Source: Paenibacillus sp. PCH8
Lineage (GTDB): Bacteria; Bacillota; Bacilli; Paenibacillales; Paenibacillaceae
DNA length: 64,000 nt
Reading direction: 5' to 3'
NCBI RefSeq assembly: GCF_002968835.1
Contig: NZ_PKQK01000001.1
Coordinates: forward strand, 806,001-870,000
Positions within the stretch are counted from its first letter, which is position 1, and each line of letters starts with the position of its first letter. The position numbers were made by a program, and so were the translations under genes. The notes below the pieces were generated by a model that did not search any database, had not been told where the DNA came from, and saw only the letters and a program-made list of their open reading frames with translations. Below are positions 42,663-52,573 of this stretch, piece by piece.

Positions 42663-42793
42663 ACGATACGTTCATTATACTAAACTGCTGATATTTTATA
42701 AAATCCCATCCTCCGTAAACCTTTTATTTTCTGTAAAAAAGTTTTCGAAAGAAGTGGATATCTATTTACAATACTGAACGTATCGTATATTAT
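42663..42793. promoter_or_regulatory. Divergent tetR/MFS promoters with paired operator boxes
   Basis: ACGATACGTTC (42663-42673) and its exact reverse complement GAACGTATCGT (42776-42786). The right box lies between -35 TTTACA (42765-42770) and -10 TATTAT (42788-42793; 17-nt spacer) of the MFS promoter. The left box abuts TATAAT (42675-42680, minus strand), the likely -10 of tetR. This is a textbook position for repression of both genes. Confidence 0.75.
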
Positions 42794-42886
42794 ATGCATA
42801 TAAATAGTGAACAAAACGTTTAGTAATTCAACACTTACTCATCAGGATTCTGCCAAATGCTCATTTAAATAGGGAGGTTGATTATT

Positions 42887-44095
42887 ATGGATATGAGACA
42901 ACAAGTGAAGAAGGCTCCTGTACCAGCCTGGATCATTTTTCTCCTGGCCTCGGCTTGTGGACTAATCGTGGCGAACCTGTATTATGCCCAGACCGTTATC
43001 GGACCGATCAGCAATACAACAGGGTTGTCGTCAGCCGCTGCCGGATTAATCGTAACATTGACACAAGTTGGCTATGTGATCGGATTACTGTTTATTGTAC
43101 CGCTCAGTGACATTACCGAGAATCGACGTCTGGTCGTTCTGTTCCTCACCTTGCTGGTCATTGCCTTGATTGCTGCGGCCTTTTCCTCCCACGCCATTTT
43201 ATTTCTAACGGCATCCCTGTTCATTGGCATAGGTTCAGTTGTTGCTCAAATTCTGGTACCCTATGCCACCTATCTCACTTCGGAAGAGCAACGGGGACGG
43301 GTTGTCGGCAATGTGATGAGTGGTTTACTGCTCGGCATTATGCTGGCCCGTCCTGTCGCAAGTTTTATTACCAGCCTCTTCGGATGGCAAACCGTCTTTG
43401 TATTCTCGGCCATTGTTATTACGCTGCTGATGCTGCTCCTGTCACGCGCGCTTCCTTCACGTCAGCCGCAGCCTGCCATGAAATATGGTCAATTAATCGT
43501 CTCACTCGGTACCCTGTTGAGAACGTATCCGCTACTGCGTCGCCGGGCCCTCTATCAAGCCAGTCTGTTTGGTGCTTTCAGCTTGTTCTGGACCACAATT
43601 CCGCTCAGACTGGCTCACGATTTCGGTATGTCACAGCAAGGAATTGCCTGGTTTGCACTGGCGGGTGTCGGAGGCGCGATCGCTGCTCCTATTGCCGGAA
43701 GATGGGCAGATAAAGGCTTAACCCGCATATTGACCGGACTCGCCATCGTAATCGCTGCAGCATCCTTTGGGCTTGCCTATCTGTTCCAGGGTCACTCTAC
43801 CGCTACCCTTGTTTTGCTTGTGGTCGTTGCCATCACGCTGGATATGGCGGTCTCAGGCAATCTGGTGCTGGGACAACGCATCATATATTCGTTAGGCAGT
43901 GAAGCCAGAGGTCGTGTGAACGGCATCTTCATGTCGATCTTTTTTATCGGGGGCGCAATTGGATCATCTCTCGGAAGCTGGTCCTATGCTACTGGGGGCT
44001 GGAGTCTCACGACTTTGATTGGTTTGGTGATGCCTCTGCTCGCACTGGTTTATTATTTTACGGAAAAGAAAGCTGGAGTCATTAGCAACCCATAA
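42887..44095 (+). CDS. MFS drug/metabolite exporter under TetR control
   Basis: 402-residue major facilitator with twelve predicted helices. Loop 2-3 motif PLSDITENRRLVVLF is a variant of the MFS A-motif. The N-terminal half opens SACGLIVANLYYAQTVIGPI, typical of sugar-efflux/multidrug-like MFS proteins (YbcL/AraJ-like). Start is 42887 with GGGAGG about 9 nt upstream; a TTG at 42878 is too close to the SD. The substrate is not predictable. Confidence 0.85.
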   Translation: MDMRQQVKKAPVPAWIIFLLASACGLIVANLYYAQTVIGPISNTTGLSSAAAGLIVTLTQVGYVIGLLFIVPLSDITENRRLVVLFLTLLVIALIAAAFSSHAILFLTASLFIGIGSVVAQILVPYATYLTSEEQRGRVVGNVMSGLLLGIMLARPVASFITSLFGWQTVFVFSAIVITLLMLLLSRALPSRQPQPAMKYGQLIVSLGTLLRTYPLLRRRALYQASLFGAFSLFWTTIPLRLAHDFGMSQQGIAWFALAGVGGAIAAPIAGRWADKGLTRILTGLAIVIAAASFGLAYLFQGHSTATLVLLVVVAITLDMAVSGNLVLGQRIIYSLGSEARGRVNGIFMSIFFIGGAIGSSLGSWSYATGGWSLTTLIGLVMPLLALVYYFTEKKAGVISNP

Positions 44096-44113
44096 CGGTA
44101 CTTTATGTAAATG

Positions 44114-44155
44114 AGGGCAGAAGGATCTTTAGGATCAGCTTCTGCCCTTTTCCCT
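44114..44155 (+). terminator. Rho-independent terminator after the MFS gene
   Basis: AGGGCAGAAG (44114-44123) and CTTCTGCCCT (44139-44148) arms with a GATC-containing loop, then TTTTCCCTT. It also lies 5 nt from the end of the converging DUF2000 gene and may serve both. Confidence 0.8.
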
Positions 44156-44159
44156 TACT

Positions 44160-44564
44160 TCATGACACTGAATTTCTTGGTCGCTGCCCTGACCCTCTCA
44201 TCCTCCCCCAAACAATGACACCTACCACTTTCGTAGCTTCCAATTCCATCGCAGCAATCTCACTCGCATATTGTTCAAAGGCATTGTTGAGCGACTGGCC
44301 TGTCTGTGAAAAAACAACATAGCTCAGTCCACCGCTGTCATCTGAGCAGGACTTGACCAGGTTGATCAGTTGATTCTCCCCTGCCTTCAGAATGACCGTA
44401 CTGTACTGGATACCTGCATGTTGAACGCCGCTAAGATCCAGTACAGGTTGGTCAGAATATAATTCCGGCTCGTTCAGGGCTGCTTGTCCCATCAATAGGG
44501 CAGCCACATTGGCTGCGGCGCCAGGCTCCAGATTTTTATCCAGTATAATAGCAATTCTGTTCAT
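44160..44564 (-). CDS. DUF2000 family protein
   Basis: 134 residues. MNRIAIILDKNLEPGAAANV at the N-terminus, then VAALLMGQAAL and VVGVIVWGRMRG at the end, match DUF2000, whose known structures share a peptidyl-tRNA-hydrolase-2-like fold. No function is established. Start is 44564, overlapping the preceding BacA-like gene by 4 nt, so the two are translationally coupled. Its pairing with a prephenate-fold gene and a divergent ATP-grasp ligase suggests a role in that pathway. Confidence 0.78.
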   Translation of the reverse strand: MNRIAIILDKNLEPGAAANVAALLMGQAALNEPELYSDQPVLDLSGVQHAGIQYSTVILKAGENQLINLVKSCSDDSGGLSYVVFSQTGQSLNNAFEQYASEIAAMELEATKVVGVIVWGRMRGSGQRPRNSVS

Positions 44565-45124
44565 ATGACTGCATTCACCCTCTGTGTGTTTTTGGTAAAA
44601 CATACCCATGGCATGTTGATTCCCTCGCGCAATACTTTATAGGTCACGAGCCCATAATGATCAGCACAGAGCTGATTCGTGACCGCAATGGACTTCTCCG
44701 TATTGTGCATGACCTTCCTGCAAGCTTCCGGGTTAGATGATACGGTGCTGTTCTCTCTATAGGTTGTACTCAGTTCTGATAACAAGTATGTAGTTGCCGG
44801 ATGATGATAAATAATATCGATCTGATCGGGACATACCGCATGGAAGCCGGATAGAACCAGCGCAGGAATCTTCTCTACAAAGCTCTCAGCGACCACCAAT
44901 TCAGAATCCATGATGAAGCTGTTGAGCTTGGGATATGCTCCAGGTACCAACAGGCAGGAAATCTCCCCTGATTTCAAGTCTTCCGCAGCCGCTTCAAATT
45001 CCGGGTATGGCTTGATTCGTTCCGAGTTGCCCAGCTTCTTCGCGATATGCATGCTGCAAGTCAGGAATCCTTCATCGTCTCCCAGCGTTCCCAGTATGGC
45101 ATATTTGCCTTTGGTTATCTCCAT
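44561..45124 (-). CDS. BacA-like prephenate decarboxylase/dehydratase-fold protein
   Basis: 187 residues. Aligned by eye with bacilysin BacA: TLGDDEG (BacA TLGPEGT), CLLVPGAYPKLNSFIM, then IIYHHPATTYLL (BacA SHPSPINLI), SIAVTNQLCADHYGL (BacA ALTNELARQKYGL) and GINMPWVCF (BacA SIPMSWSLF). BacA converts prephenate to a dihydro product on the way to anticapsin. Active-site identity cannot be confirmed here, and the Thr of prephenate dehydratase catalysis is not evident. It is the first gene of a minus-strand pair, divergent from an ATP-grasp ligase and exporter. A prephenate-derived product is inference. Confidence 0.7.
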   Translation of the reverse strand: MEITKGKYAILGTLGDDEGFLTCSMHIAKKLGNSERIKPYPEFEAAAEDLKSGEISCLLVPGAYPKLNSFIMDSELVVAESFVEKIPALVLSGFHAVCPDQIDIIYHHPATTYLLSELSTTYRENSTVSSNPEACRKVMHNTEKSIAVTNQLCADHYGLVTYKVLREGINMPWVCFTKNTQRVNAVI

Positions 45125-45164
45125 TTATTTCTATTTCCTCCTTTTTATTTCTAATCCGCTAACG

Positions 45165-45281
45165 ATCGTATACCAAAAAATTCCTGTTGTCAATTAACAC
45201 TTCAACGTAACAAAAATATGTATCTCTGATCATATATTTTACAAAAAACTGTATTGAAAATGGAAAATATTGAGCTATAAT
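45165..45281. promoter_or_regulatory. Divergent promoters of the ligase cluster
   Basis: Minus strand: -35 TTGACA (45188-45193), 17-nt spacer, -10 TACGAT (45165-45170) for the BacA-like gene. Plus strand: -35 TTGAAA (45254-45259), 16-nt spacer, -10 TATAAT (45276-45281) for the ligase gene. The region between is AT-rich, with no clear operator. Confidence 0.6.
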
Positions 45282-45332
45282 GTTACAGAATGAATTTTTT
45301 CCCATTATTGTTTCAACCTAAAAGGAGGATTT

Positions 45333-46574
45333 ATGAGAACCATTGTATACATATCTGATTTCAGGCTTCCATTTAGCTTAAACTTCATAAAACCTTTGAG
45401 GAAATTTACTGATTACAAGAAGATTCTAATTATTGAACGTCATAATCTGCACAATGATCATCTGCTCCAGGACTTCTTTGATGAGATTAGATATGTCGAC
45501 TACTTGGAATCAGCGAATGCAATCAGAGAGCATATGATCCAAATCCGAGAATCCCATTCCATCGCAGCTTTGTTAACTCCGGGTGAAAATGCCATTGAGA
45601 TTGGCGGTCAGATCCGATCCGAATTCGGCATCCCCGGTATGCAGCGCAATCAGGCTGAAGCCGTCCGCAACAAATGGATTATGAAACAGATGCTTCATCA
45701 ACGCGGAATTCGAACATCCGAAATTGCAATTGCTCTACATGAACAGGACTACATTCGTTTCACGGATGCACACGGGTTCCCGATAATTGTGAAGCCACTG
45801 AGCGGATACGGAAGTATTAATACGTTTAAACTTTCCAGCAAGGAAGAACTGATTCATTATCTCCAAAATCTAAGACAAGAGCAGCAAAGGGATCTGCTGG
45901 AGGAATTCATTAACGGCACGGAATTTCACTGTGATTCCATTGTCTCCAAGGGTAAAGTTGTATTTTCATCCGTTTCCCAATACCTGTATAACTGTCTGGA
46001 CATTGCAACTGAGCAGAAACCTCCAGCAAGCATTACGTTCCCTGAAGGCACTGAAGCGAATTTTATCCACCGTATCAAACAACTCAATGAACAAGTAATT
46101 GCTGCACTGGGAATCAATCAATCCGTAACACATGCCGAGCTATTTCTAACTCCGGAAGGAGAAGTGGTATTTGGAGAGATCGGGGCCAGAATCGGGGGAT
46201 CGCATGTTATGCCTCCTTGTATCAAGAACACGCATGGCGTTGATTTCTTCGAAGCCGTCACTGATCTGGAAGTTGGAATATATGAGTTCACTAGACAAGA
46301 GACGAGCAATAAATTCACAGGCATGATCTGCTTCCCTTCGCGCGCAGGAGTGATTCAAAGCATCTCGGGGATGGAAGACTATGAGGATATCTCAGGCATC
46401 ATTGAATTCAATGTATCCTATCAAGTGGGACAACGCGCAGGGGATGTAAGTGATACGATGACCCGATCAGGCTTTGCCATTGTGGAAGGGGATTCGTTTC
46501 AGGAATTGCGTCAAACTTTGCTGGATATGTACGATCGCTTCCAGATTGAAGTTACGGTTGCTGAGACCGTATAG
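45333..46574 (+). CDS. ATP-grasp amino-acid ligase-like enzyme
   Basis: 413-residue ATP-grasp protein. Pre-domain ALLTPGENAIEIGGQIRSEF, nucleotide-binding FPIIVKPLSGYGSINTFKLS and LLEEFINGTEFHCDSIVSKG, metal-binding HAELFLTPEGEVVFGEIGAR, then IGGSHVMPP. Related enzymes (BacD-type L-amino-acid ligases, carbamoyl-phosphate-like) join a carboxylate to an amine with ATP. SD AAAGGAGGAT. It is divergent from the BacA-like gene and followed by an exporter, which together suggest a small peptide or amino-acid conjugate product; the product itself is unknown. Confidence 0.8.
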   Translation: MRTIVYISDFRLPFSLNFIKPLRKFTDYKKILIIERHNLHNDHLLQDFFDEIRYVDYLESANAIREHMIQIRESHSIAALLTPGENAIEIGGQIRSEFGIPGMQRNQAEAVRNKWIMKQMLHQRGIRTSEIAIALHEQDYIRFTDAHGFPIIVKPLSGYGSINTFKLSSKEELIHYLQNLRQEQQRDLLEEFINGTEFHCDSIVSKGKVVFSSVSQYLYNCLDIATEQKPPASITFPEGTEANFIHRIKQLNEQVIAALGINQSVTHAELFLTPEGEVVFGEIGARIGGSHVMPPCIKNTHGVDFFEAVTDLEVGIYEFTRQETSNKFTGMICFPSRAGVIQSISGMEDYEDISGIIEFNVSYQVGQRAGDVSDTMTRSGFAIVEGDSFQELRQTLLDMYDRFQIEVTVAETV

Positions 46575-46637
46575 CATCTATGATGGGTCATAACGTCATG
46601 TACCTGAATGGACCGTTGTTTGGGAGGGTTGGAATTA

Positions 46638-47915
46638 TTGTCTCTATACAAAACATACGCGGGTCTGAGCCGCGATATATATTATCTCTGTTTAGCCAGA
46701 ACAATTAACAGCACAGGCGATTTTGTGTTTTCTCTGATTACCTTGGTCCTGACTTTGAAGATGGGAATGAATGTTGTCAGTGCAGGGATCTTTGTGTCTA
46801 TGGCAGCCCTGATTAGCGGACCCGGAGTACTGCTTGGTGGCTATTTAAGTGATCTTATGGGCAAAAAAACGATTATCGTCACCGGGCAATTATTGTCCGC
46901 CACCATAATTATATGCTGTTCGTTCTGGTCAGACACCATTACGGTTGGCTATTTACTAATCGCAGTCATGTTCTTCATTAGCATTACCCGTCCTGCCTAT
47001 AACGCATTGATTATTCAACTGTGCACGGAGGAGAAAGAGCGCAAGTCCGCTTTCTCCCTCATGTATCTGGGGGCCAATCTGGGTATAGCCATCGGACCAT
47101 TGGTAGCCGGTTTTTTCATTAAGGATCATGTCAACATCGTCTTTATAAGTATCGGTACTGTATTTCTGATATCCACCTTCATTATCATCAACCAGGTAAA
47201 GGTCAGCATAATCAGAGAATCGTCTTCAACAGACCGTCAAGCATTTGAACAACAGCAACAATCGAGCCAACCGCCTTCTCCACTATTCAGATTGCTGATG
47301 AAAAATCCGCTCGTCGCCTTCTTCATCGTGGTGTCATTTCTTAACTATTTTATCTATATGCAGTACTCGTTTAGCCTTCCGCTCCAGATGAATCATTCGT
47401 TCGGAGAGAACGGGGCAGCTTATTATGGCTCTGTCATGACCATTAATGCCATCAGCGTCATTATTCTGACCACCTTGATCCTATCCGCTACACGCAGATT
47501 AACTGCCCTAAACTCCATAGCCACGGGCGCGCTATTCTATGGAATCGGATTTGGTGCCTTGAACCTGCTGGGTTACTTTCCTCATTTCGCCATCGTTGCC
47601 GTCTCCACAGTGCTGTGGACCATTGGAGAGATCCTGGTGCAGACCAATATCAATCTGTATATCGCTTCGCGTGTACCCGATACCCATCAGGGACGGTTTA
47701 ACGGTTTGCTGCTATTCGTAGGTTGTCTGGGCTATACACTTAGTCCATATTTGACAGGCATTTTCATCAAAAGCATGGACATGGAGAGTGTATGGATCAT
47801 TATTCTGGCCTTCAGTCTGGTCTATGCGTTGTGTATGATCATTCTCTGGTATATCGAAAAAAGATCAACAAAGAAAAGCAAGATGGAGCCGCAGGACTTC
47901 TCACAAAGTGTCTGA
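46638..47915 (+). CDS. MFS exporter of the ligase cluster
   Basis: 425-residue major facilitator with about twelve helices. A-motif variant GGYLSDLMGKKTIIVTGQLL and the opening LARTINSTGDFVFSLITLVL resemble MFS_1/MFS_3 exporters linked to natural-product clusters. TTG start at 46638 with GGGAGG about 10 nt upstream. It follows the ATP-grasp gene by about 60 nt, so it probably exports the ligase product or confers self-resistance, as BacE does in bacilysin clusters. Confidence 0.82.
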   Translation: MSLYKTYAGLSRDIYYLCLARTINSTGDFVFSLITLVLTLKMGMNVVSAGIFVSMAALISGPGVLLGGYLSDLMGKKTIIVTGQLLSATIIICCSFWSDTITVGYLLIAVMFFISITRPAYNALIIQLCTEEKERKSAFSLMYLGANLGIAIGPLVAGFFIKDHVNIVFISIGTVFLISTFIIINQVKVSIIRESSSTDRQAFEQQQQSSQPPSPLFRLLMKNPLVAFFIVVSFLNYFIYMQYSFSLPLQMNHSFGENGAAYYGSVMTINAISVIILTTLILSATRRLTALNSIATGALFYGIGFGALNLLGYFPHFAIVAVSTVLWTIGEILVQTNINLYIASRVPDTHQGRFNGLLLFVGCLGYTLSPYLTGIFIKSMDMESVWIIILAFSLVYALCMIILWYIEKRSTKKSKMEPQDFSQSV

Positions 47916-48254
47916 ACACTGGGAATGCCGAACCGTAGACGATTTTGTATACCATCCTTCCAAATATGAATCAGCCTCGGTTCCCAGCGCCCAACTATGG
48001 ATTATCATGGAGACGGAAGTGAAGACGGGGCTGTCTCAAAAGCCCTTCAGAAGAATATGGGTGAAAAAGCATAACATCAACGCATAAAAAAGGGACGAAG
48101 CAGAGATTCATTCTGCCTTGTCCCTTTCGTGTTTTGTTGTTGAAACTTTCGGAAGATCCACTTTTTATTCTAACTCCACATGAACTCCAGCAGATGATTC
48201 GAGCACTTGGGCTAACGAACTGAGGTGACACTATTGGGTGCATTTCAGTCCATT
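47916..48254. other. Intergenic region with a terminator, IS-like end and a single repeat box
   Basis: A 339-nt gap between convergent genes. It holds GGGGCTGTCTCAAAAG at 48029-48044 (an IS-terminal-repeat-like sequence without a partner), the terminator at 48092-48132, and CTAACGAAC at 48212-48220, a lone box of the 50-nt-phased repeat family. No gene is supported. Confidence 0.5.
48092..48132 (-). terminator. Bidirectional terminator between exporter and chemoreceptor genes
   Basis: AAAGGGACAAGGCAGA / TCTGCTTCGTCCCTTT arms; on the minus strand the stem ends in TTTTTTATG. It lies about 120 nt past the chemoreceptor stop and also faces the exporter gene. Confidence 0.8.
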
Positions 48255-50321
48255 CTAATCCACTTTAAATTTCGCAGCTGATTCGGCCAGCTTTTGCGTC
48301 AATTGATCGATAGTCTCCACCATATTCGCCAGCTGTTGCACCGTGGAGGACTGCTCCATCATGGTAGCGGTCACTTCTTCCACAGAAGCTGACACTTGCT
48401 CACCTGAAGCAGACAGACTGTGCGCTGATTCCATCACATCATCCTTGTTCTGTAACATCTCCTGCATCTGTCCTGCCATCGTGGCGATCTGTTGGTTAAT
48501 GACCGTCACCTTCTCCAGAATGACATCGAATGCCTTACGGGTCTCCATAACAAGTTCATCCTGTCTGGACGAGATCGTATGAATCTCGCTAACACTTTGA
48601 TTGTTCTCGGCTACGTCCGCCAGATTCTGCTCAATGATGCTGGAGATTTCCTTGGACTGGCGAGAGCTCTGCTCTGCAAGGTTACGAATCTCTTCCGCCA
48701 CAACGGCGAATCCTCTGCCATGTTCTCCGGCCCGTGACGCTTCAATGGAAGCATTCAATGCAAGCATATTGGTCTGTTTGGCAATCTGGCTGATTGCTTC
48801 CGTGATCTGACTAATGCTGCCGGAACTGGTTTGAAGTCTGACTGTAATTTCAGAGATTTTCTCCACTTCACGTTCATTAATCTCATTAATACGCATCAAC
48901 TCATTGACGACTTCATTCCCATTATAGAATACACTTTCGATCTCATCTGCCTTGGTCTTCACATCCTGTGCACTGCTGTTCATGGCTATCACTTTATCGC
49001 CAAAGTTGTTAAATTTGCTTGCAATCTGCTCGGTATCTTCGGATTGAGCCTCCATCGCCTTCGCGATCCCCATCGAGGTGGCCGATGTCTCTTCAATGGA
49101 TCTTGCCGTCTGTCTGGATGTCTCCTCCAGCTCCTGCGTGCTAGCCTGCAGTACATGAATCGAACTATTCATATGCGTAATCAGATTCCTGTTCTGCTCT
49201 ACCATGCCATTGAAACTCTCAGCCAGATCCTTGAATTCACTGTTGTAACGGTCGTCTGCCTTGACAGTAAGATCACCTTGAGCCAATTGCTTGAACAGTC
49301 CCGACAAACGGATAACCGGTTTGGTGATATTACGAGAGATCAACAATCCCAGAGCAATAGCCAGGACAAGACCAATTGAGGTATACAACAACATCTGATT
49401 GAGCATATCATCTACCGGGCGCTTGATGTCATCATAATCGTCAACAATCATAACCGTCAGATCGGCGCCTGGAATCTGATTGAGACGATAGTACTTCCCG
49501 TTCTGATCCATCGAGCTAATCTTCACTCCGTCCGTAGCCCTGGCTTCTATAGATTTCATCGCTTCCTTATCATCTTCCAGAGTTTGTCCCGCAAGGGAAG
49601 CATCCAAGGAATCATACATTATGATCCCGCTTCGACTCAGAACTTCAACCCTGCCCTGGCCATTAATCTGAATCTCCCCAAGCTGCCCCAGGAAGAAATT
49701 GCTGTCCACTGTCATAGCGAGAACACCAAGGATATTTCCCTCTTCATCCGTGATGGGCTCCGAGAATACAATAATCAGCTTCTTGCTAGTCTTTGAGACG
49801 ATCGCGTCACTGATGAAGGATTTCCCTTGAATGGACTCCTTGAAATATTCCCGATCTCCGCGCGATTGCCCAATCACATCTGGCATGGTTCCCGCCACCA
49901 TGATTCCTTCCTTATCAAATACGTACAGGTCCGGCTTGGCACCTTCCGTGTCCGATATACTGTCGGCGAGAATCGTGTTCGCTTTTTTGAAATATGGATT
50001 CTCATCGGTGAAAAAGGTTTCATCTGTCATTTCTTTGGTATTACGTAACTTCAACAGTTCTCCAAAAGTACTATGTACGGATATAGCATGACTCAGCTGT
50101 TGCTGAAGTTGCATGGCAGTCCAGAGCCCTCCCCCAAGGCGGTCTGCCAACACATTAATTTCATCCTTGCTTTTTTTGACTACGATGTCAGACGAGATCA
50201 AGTAACTGGTGAACGTCGTTCCAGCCAACACCATAATTACCAATAAACTAAGCATGATGGGCAACTTGATTTTAAGCGAAATGTTTCTTATCCTGTACAT
50301 GAACCCCTGTCTTTTCCCCAT
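48255..50321 (-). CDS. Methyl-accepting chemotaxis protein with dCache sensor
   Basis: 688-residue transmembrane chemoreceptor. First helix about residues 20-43, extracellular double-Cache domain (about 45-305; [40 protein letters not shown]), second helix about 308-330, HAMP, then the cytoplasmic signalling hairpin with the highly conserved tip [20 protein letters not shown] and [16 protein letters not shown]. dCache domains of this kind commonly bind amino acids; the ligand here is not predictable. Monocistronic. Confidence 0.92.
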   Translation of the reverse strand: MGKRQGFMYRIRNISLKIKLPIMLSLLVIMVLAGTTFTSYLISSDIVVKKSKDEINVLADRLGGGLWTAMQLQQQLSHAISVHSTFGELLKLRNTKEMTDETFFTDENPYFKKANTILADSISDTEGAKPDLYVFDKEGIMVAGTMPDVIGQSRGDREYFKESIQGKSFISDAIVSKTSKKLIIVFSEPITDEEGNILGVLAMTVDSNFFLGQLGEIQINGQGRVEVLSRSGIIMYDSLDASLAGQTLEDDKEAMKSIEARATDGVKISSMDQNGKYYRLNQIPGADLTVMIVDDYDDIKRPVDDMLNQMLLYTSIGLVLAIALGLLISRNITKPVIRLSGLFKQLAQGDLTVKADDRYNSEFKDLAESFNGMVEQNRNLITHMNSSIHVLQASTQELEETSRQTARSIEETSATSMGIAKAMEAQSEDTEQIASKFNNFGDKVIAMNSSAQDVKTKADEIESVFYNGNEVVNELMRINEINEREVEKISEITVRLQTSSGSISQITEAISQIAKQTNMLALNASIEASRAGEHGRGFAVVAEEIRNLAEQSSRQSKEISSIIEQNLADVAENNQSVSEIHTISSRQDELVMETRKAFDVILEKVTVINQQIATMAGQMQEMLQNKDDVMESAHSLSASGEQVSASVEEVTATMMEQSSTVQQLANMVETIDQLTQKLAESAAKFKVD

Positions 50322-50459
50322 TTACCATTTCTCCCCACTTTCCTATCCCCATCTGATTGATGTGGTATATACATTATCGGAAAAATACATAGTAGAATTT
50401 ATGGACAAGGGGTTATATTGCCACTATTTTTTATATGTTTCCAGTTCTGAAAACATATA

Positions 50460-50522
50460 AAAAAACCTGTCAGATCAACAAGATCCATCTTTGGAATGGA
50501 TTGTCAATACGTAACAGGCCTT
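50460..50522 (-). terminator. Terminator after leucine dehydrogenase
   Basis: CCTGTTACGTATTGACAATCC and matching right arm ending CTGACAGG, followed on the minus strand by TTTTTTTATATG, about 35 nt past the stop codon. Confidence 0.7.
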
Positions 50523-50555
50523 GTTGCAAAAACACCATGATCTATTATAATTCAG

Positions 50556-51662
50556 CTACTTGCGCAATCTCCGGGAACTCAGTGCGTGATGACCATTCTG
50601 CAGGAATGTGCTACGCGCATTCTTCATCTGTTCAATCCGTCGCTCCGCCAGACGATCTGCAGCCACATAGGTTGCGATCCCTTCGGTGCGTGAGCTTTCG
50701 AATATTTTCTCCAGACTGGTGTAGATCTCTCCGATCTTGCTCCATGCCCGATCTGCGTTATAACCGTTCAGCTCATCCGCGATGTTAATTACCCCACCTG
50801 CATTGATAACATAGTCGGGGGCATATACGATGCCCATATCATACAGCTGATCTCCATGACGGGTCTCCAGCAGCTGGTTGTTGGCACAACCCGCTACGAC
50901 CTTCGCCTTGAGAGTTCTCAGCGTATCGTCATTAATCGTGCCACCCAGTGCACATGGCGCATAGATATCACATTCCACGCCGGTGATGTCTGCGGGATCA
51001 ACAGCGGTCGCGCCGAAGCGATCTACGGCCTGTTTAACCGAATCCTTATGGATATCTGTAACGATCAGACGGGCGCCTTCCTCATACAGATATTTGCACA
51101 GATGCATCGCCACATTGCCCACCCCCTGGACGGCAATCGTTTTGCCTTCCAGCAGATCGGTGCCAAATGCTTCTTTGGCTGCTGCCTTAATTCCACGATA
51201 TACACCCCAAGCGGTCGCAGGTGAAGGATTGCCAGATGAACCATAGCTTGGCGAGATGCCTGTCACATAATCAGTTTCCTGATAGATCAGGTTCATGTCC
51301 TCTTCGGTCGTGCCCACATCTTCAGCGGTGATATAGCGCCCATTCAATCCTTGAATATATCGTCCAAATGCCCGAAACATCGCTTCATTTTTGTCACGTC
51401 GCGGATCTCCGATAATCACCGTTTTGCCACCACCCAGATTCAGGCCGGATACTGCATTCTTATATGTCATCCCACGGGCAAGGCGCAGGGCATCTTCGAT
51501 AGCTGCTTCTTCTGAAGCGTATGTCCACATCCGTGTGCCACCAAGCGCAGGGCCGAGTGTTGTGTCGTGTATGGCGATAATGGCCTTTAACCCTGAATTT
51601 CGATCCTGGCACAGGACCAGTTCCTCATAATCGTGATACTCCATTGCTTCAAACCAACTCAT
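50556..51662 (-). CDS. Leucine dehydrogenase
   Basis: 368-residue NAD-dependent branched-chain amino-acid dehydrogenase, converting L-leucine (valine, isoleucine) to the 2-oxo acid. Catalytic lysines K68 (GMTYKNA) and K80 ([13 protein letters not shown]) sit at the positions known for Bacillus leucine dehydrogenase. The Rossmann motif is [20 protein letters not shown]. The C-terminal tail SSRRLRK is slightly long. Monocistronic; the branched-chain keto-acid genes that often follow in Bacillus (ptb-bcd-buk operon) are not here. Confidence 0.92.
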   Translation of the reverse strand: MSWFEAMEYHDYEELVLCQDRNSGLKAIIAIHDTTLGPALGGTRMWTYASEEAAIEDALRLARGMTYKNAVSGLNLGGGKTVIIGDPRRDKNEAMFRAFGRYIQGLNGRYITAEDVGTTEEDMNLIYQETDYVTGISPSYGSSGNPSPATAWGVYRGIKAAAKEAFGTDLLEGKTIAVQGVGNVAMHLCKYLYEEGARLIVTDIHKDSVKQAVDRFGATAVDPADITGVECDIYAPCALGGTINDDTLRTLKAKVVAGCANNQLLETRHGDQLYDMGIVYAPDYVINAGGVINIADELNGYNADRAWSKIGEIYTSLEKIFESSRTEGIATYVAADRLAERRIEQMKNARSTFLQNGHHALSSRRLRK

Positions 51663-51863
51663 GTGCTAACCGTCTCCTCCAACCATTTTTGCGATCCATT
51701 CCATTGTTCCCTGCTTATTTACCATCCTCTATTGTACCCATGAATACCCAGTTTGTGCAAAATCACATCGCATTGTCAGAGCAGCAGCTATCCATACATC
51801 TCATATCGCCGGGGCAACTTATCGGATGTTTGGTTATCATTCTTTCCGTATCCATGAGAAAAA

Positions 51864-51890
51864 CCTCTCCCCTTTACAGGAGAAAGGTAT
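51864..51890 (-). terminator. Terminator after cdaS
   Basis: CCTTTCTCC-loop-GGGAGAGG followed by TTTTTC on the minus strand, about 60 nt after the stop. The rest of 51663-51946 holds no gene. Confidence 0.65.
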
Positions 51891-51946
51891 ATTCGCCGCA
51901 ACAACCATTCATCATAATCGTCGAAGAATAGGAGAAGTCCCTCTAT

Positions 51947-52573
51947 TTAATGAAGCGTTTCGACCACATTAATGGGATGCAGATCGCCATCAACGGCGAA
52001 CGAGGCTTGCCCCGTCTCTTCGGAGACGACCAGCACCACCGCATCCGTGATCTCACTTAACCCCAGCGCTGCCCGATGACGTGTACCGATCTTACGTTCA
52101 TGCACTTCTGCCTGCGACAAAGGCAGTACATTACCGGCAGATACGATCTGATTACCACGAATAAGAACGGCCCCGTCATGCAGAGGCGCACCTGGAATGA
52201 ACAGGGATTCCAGCAGTGCATGAGTCACTCTGGCATCTACCGCTACCCCGGAATGGATGATGGTCTCCAGCGGAATCTCTCGTTCAATCACAATCAACGC
52301 ACCGTATCTGCGATCTGACAGATGCTGCACGCTCGACGTTAACTCAGCGAACTTCTCGGTAAAGGGTGACAGGTAACAATCCAGATAAAACGAAGAGGCG
52401 AGCACCTCAATCTGCTTGATCTCCGCTCGAATCTCGGCAAATTGCCCTAGCAGACAGACACTATCATGGTCAAACCGGGATAACGTTAGATTCATTCGAT
52501 CTGCCACACGATGGAGGTCTGCCTTCAGCTTCTGCCTCATTGAGGAACTATCACAGTCTGCTTGCCGATTCAT
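51947..52573 (-). CDS. cdaS: Diadenylate cyclase CdaS (sporulation type)
   Basis: 208 residues. An N-terminal autoinhibitory helical part (about 1-60) is followed by the DAC domain with RYGALIVIE, active-site DGA in PGAPLHDGAVLIRG and RHR in KIGTRHRAALGLSE. The enzyme makes cyclic-di-AMP from two ATP. Size and domain order match B. subtilis CdaS (207 residues), expressed in the developing spore, not DisA or the membrane-bound CdaA. The start is set at 52573 by GAGGAGG; a longer frame to 52681 has no SD. Confidence 0.9.
   Translation of the reverse strand: MNRQADCDSSSMRQKLKADLHRVADRMNLTLSRFDHDSVCLLGQFAEIRAEIKQIEVLASSFYLDCYLSPFTEKFAELTSSVQHLSDRRYGALIVIEREIPLETIIHSGVAVDARVTHALLESLFIPGAPLHDGAVLIRGNQIVSAGNVLPLSQAEVHERKIGTRHRAALGLSEITDAVVLVVSEETGQASFAVDGDLHPINVVETLH

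Noticed and set aside
48029..48044. GGGGCTGTCTCAAAAG as an insertion-sequence end
   Set aside because: It resembles known IS terminal repeats, but no matching second end or transposase remnant is present.
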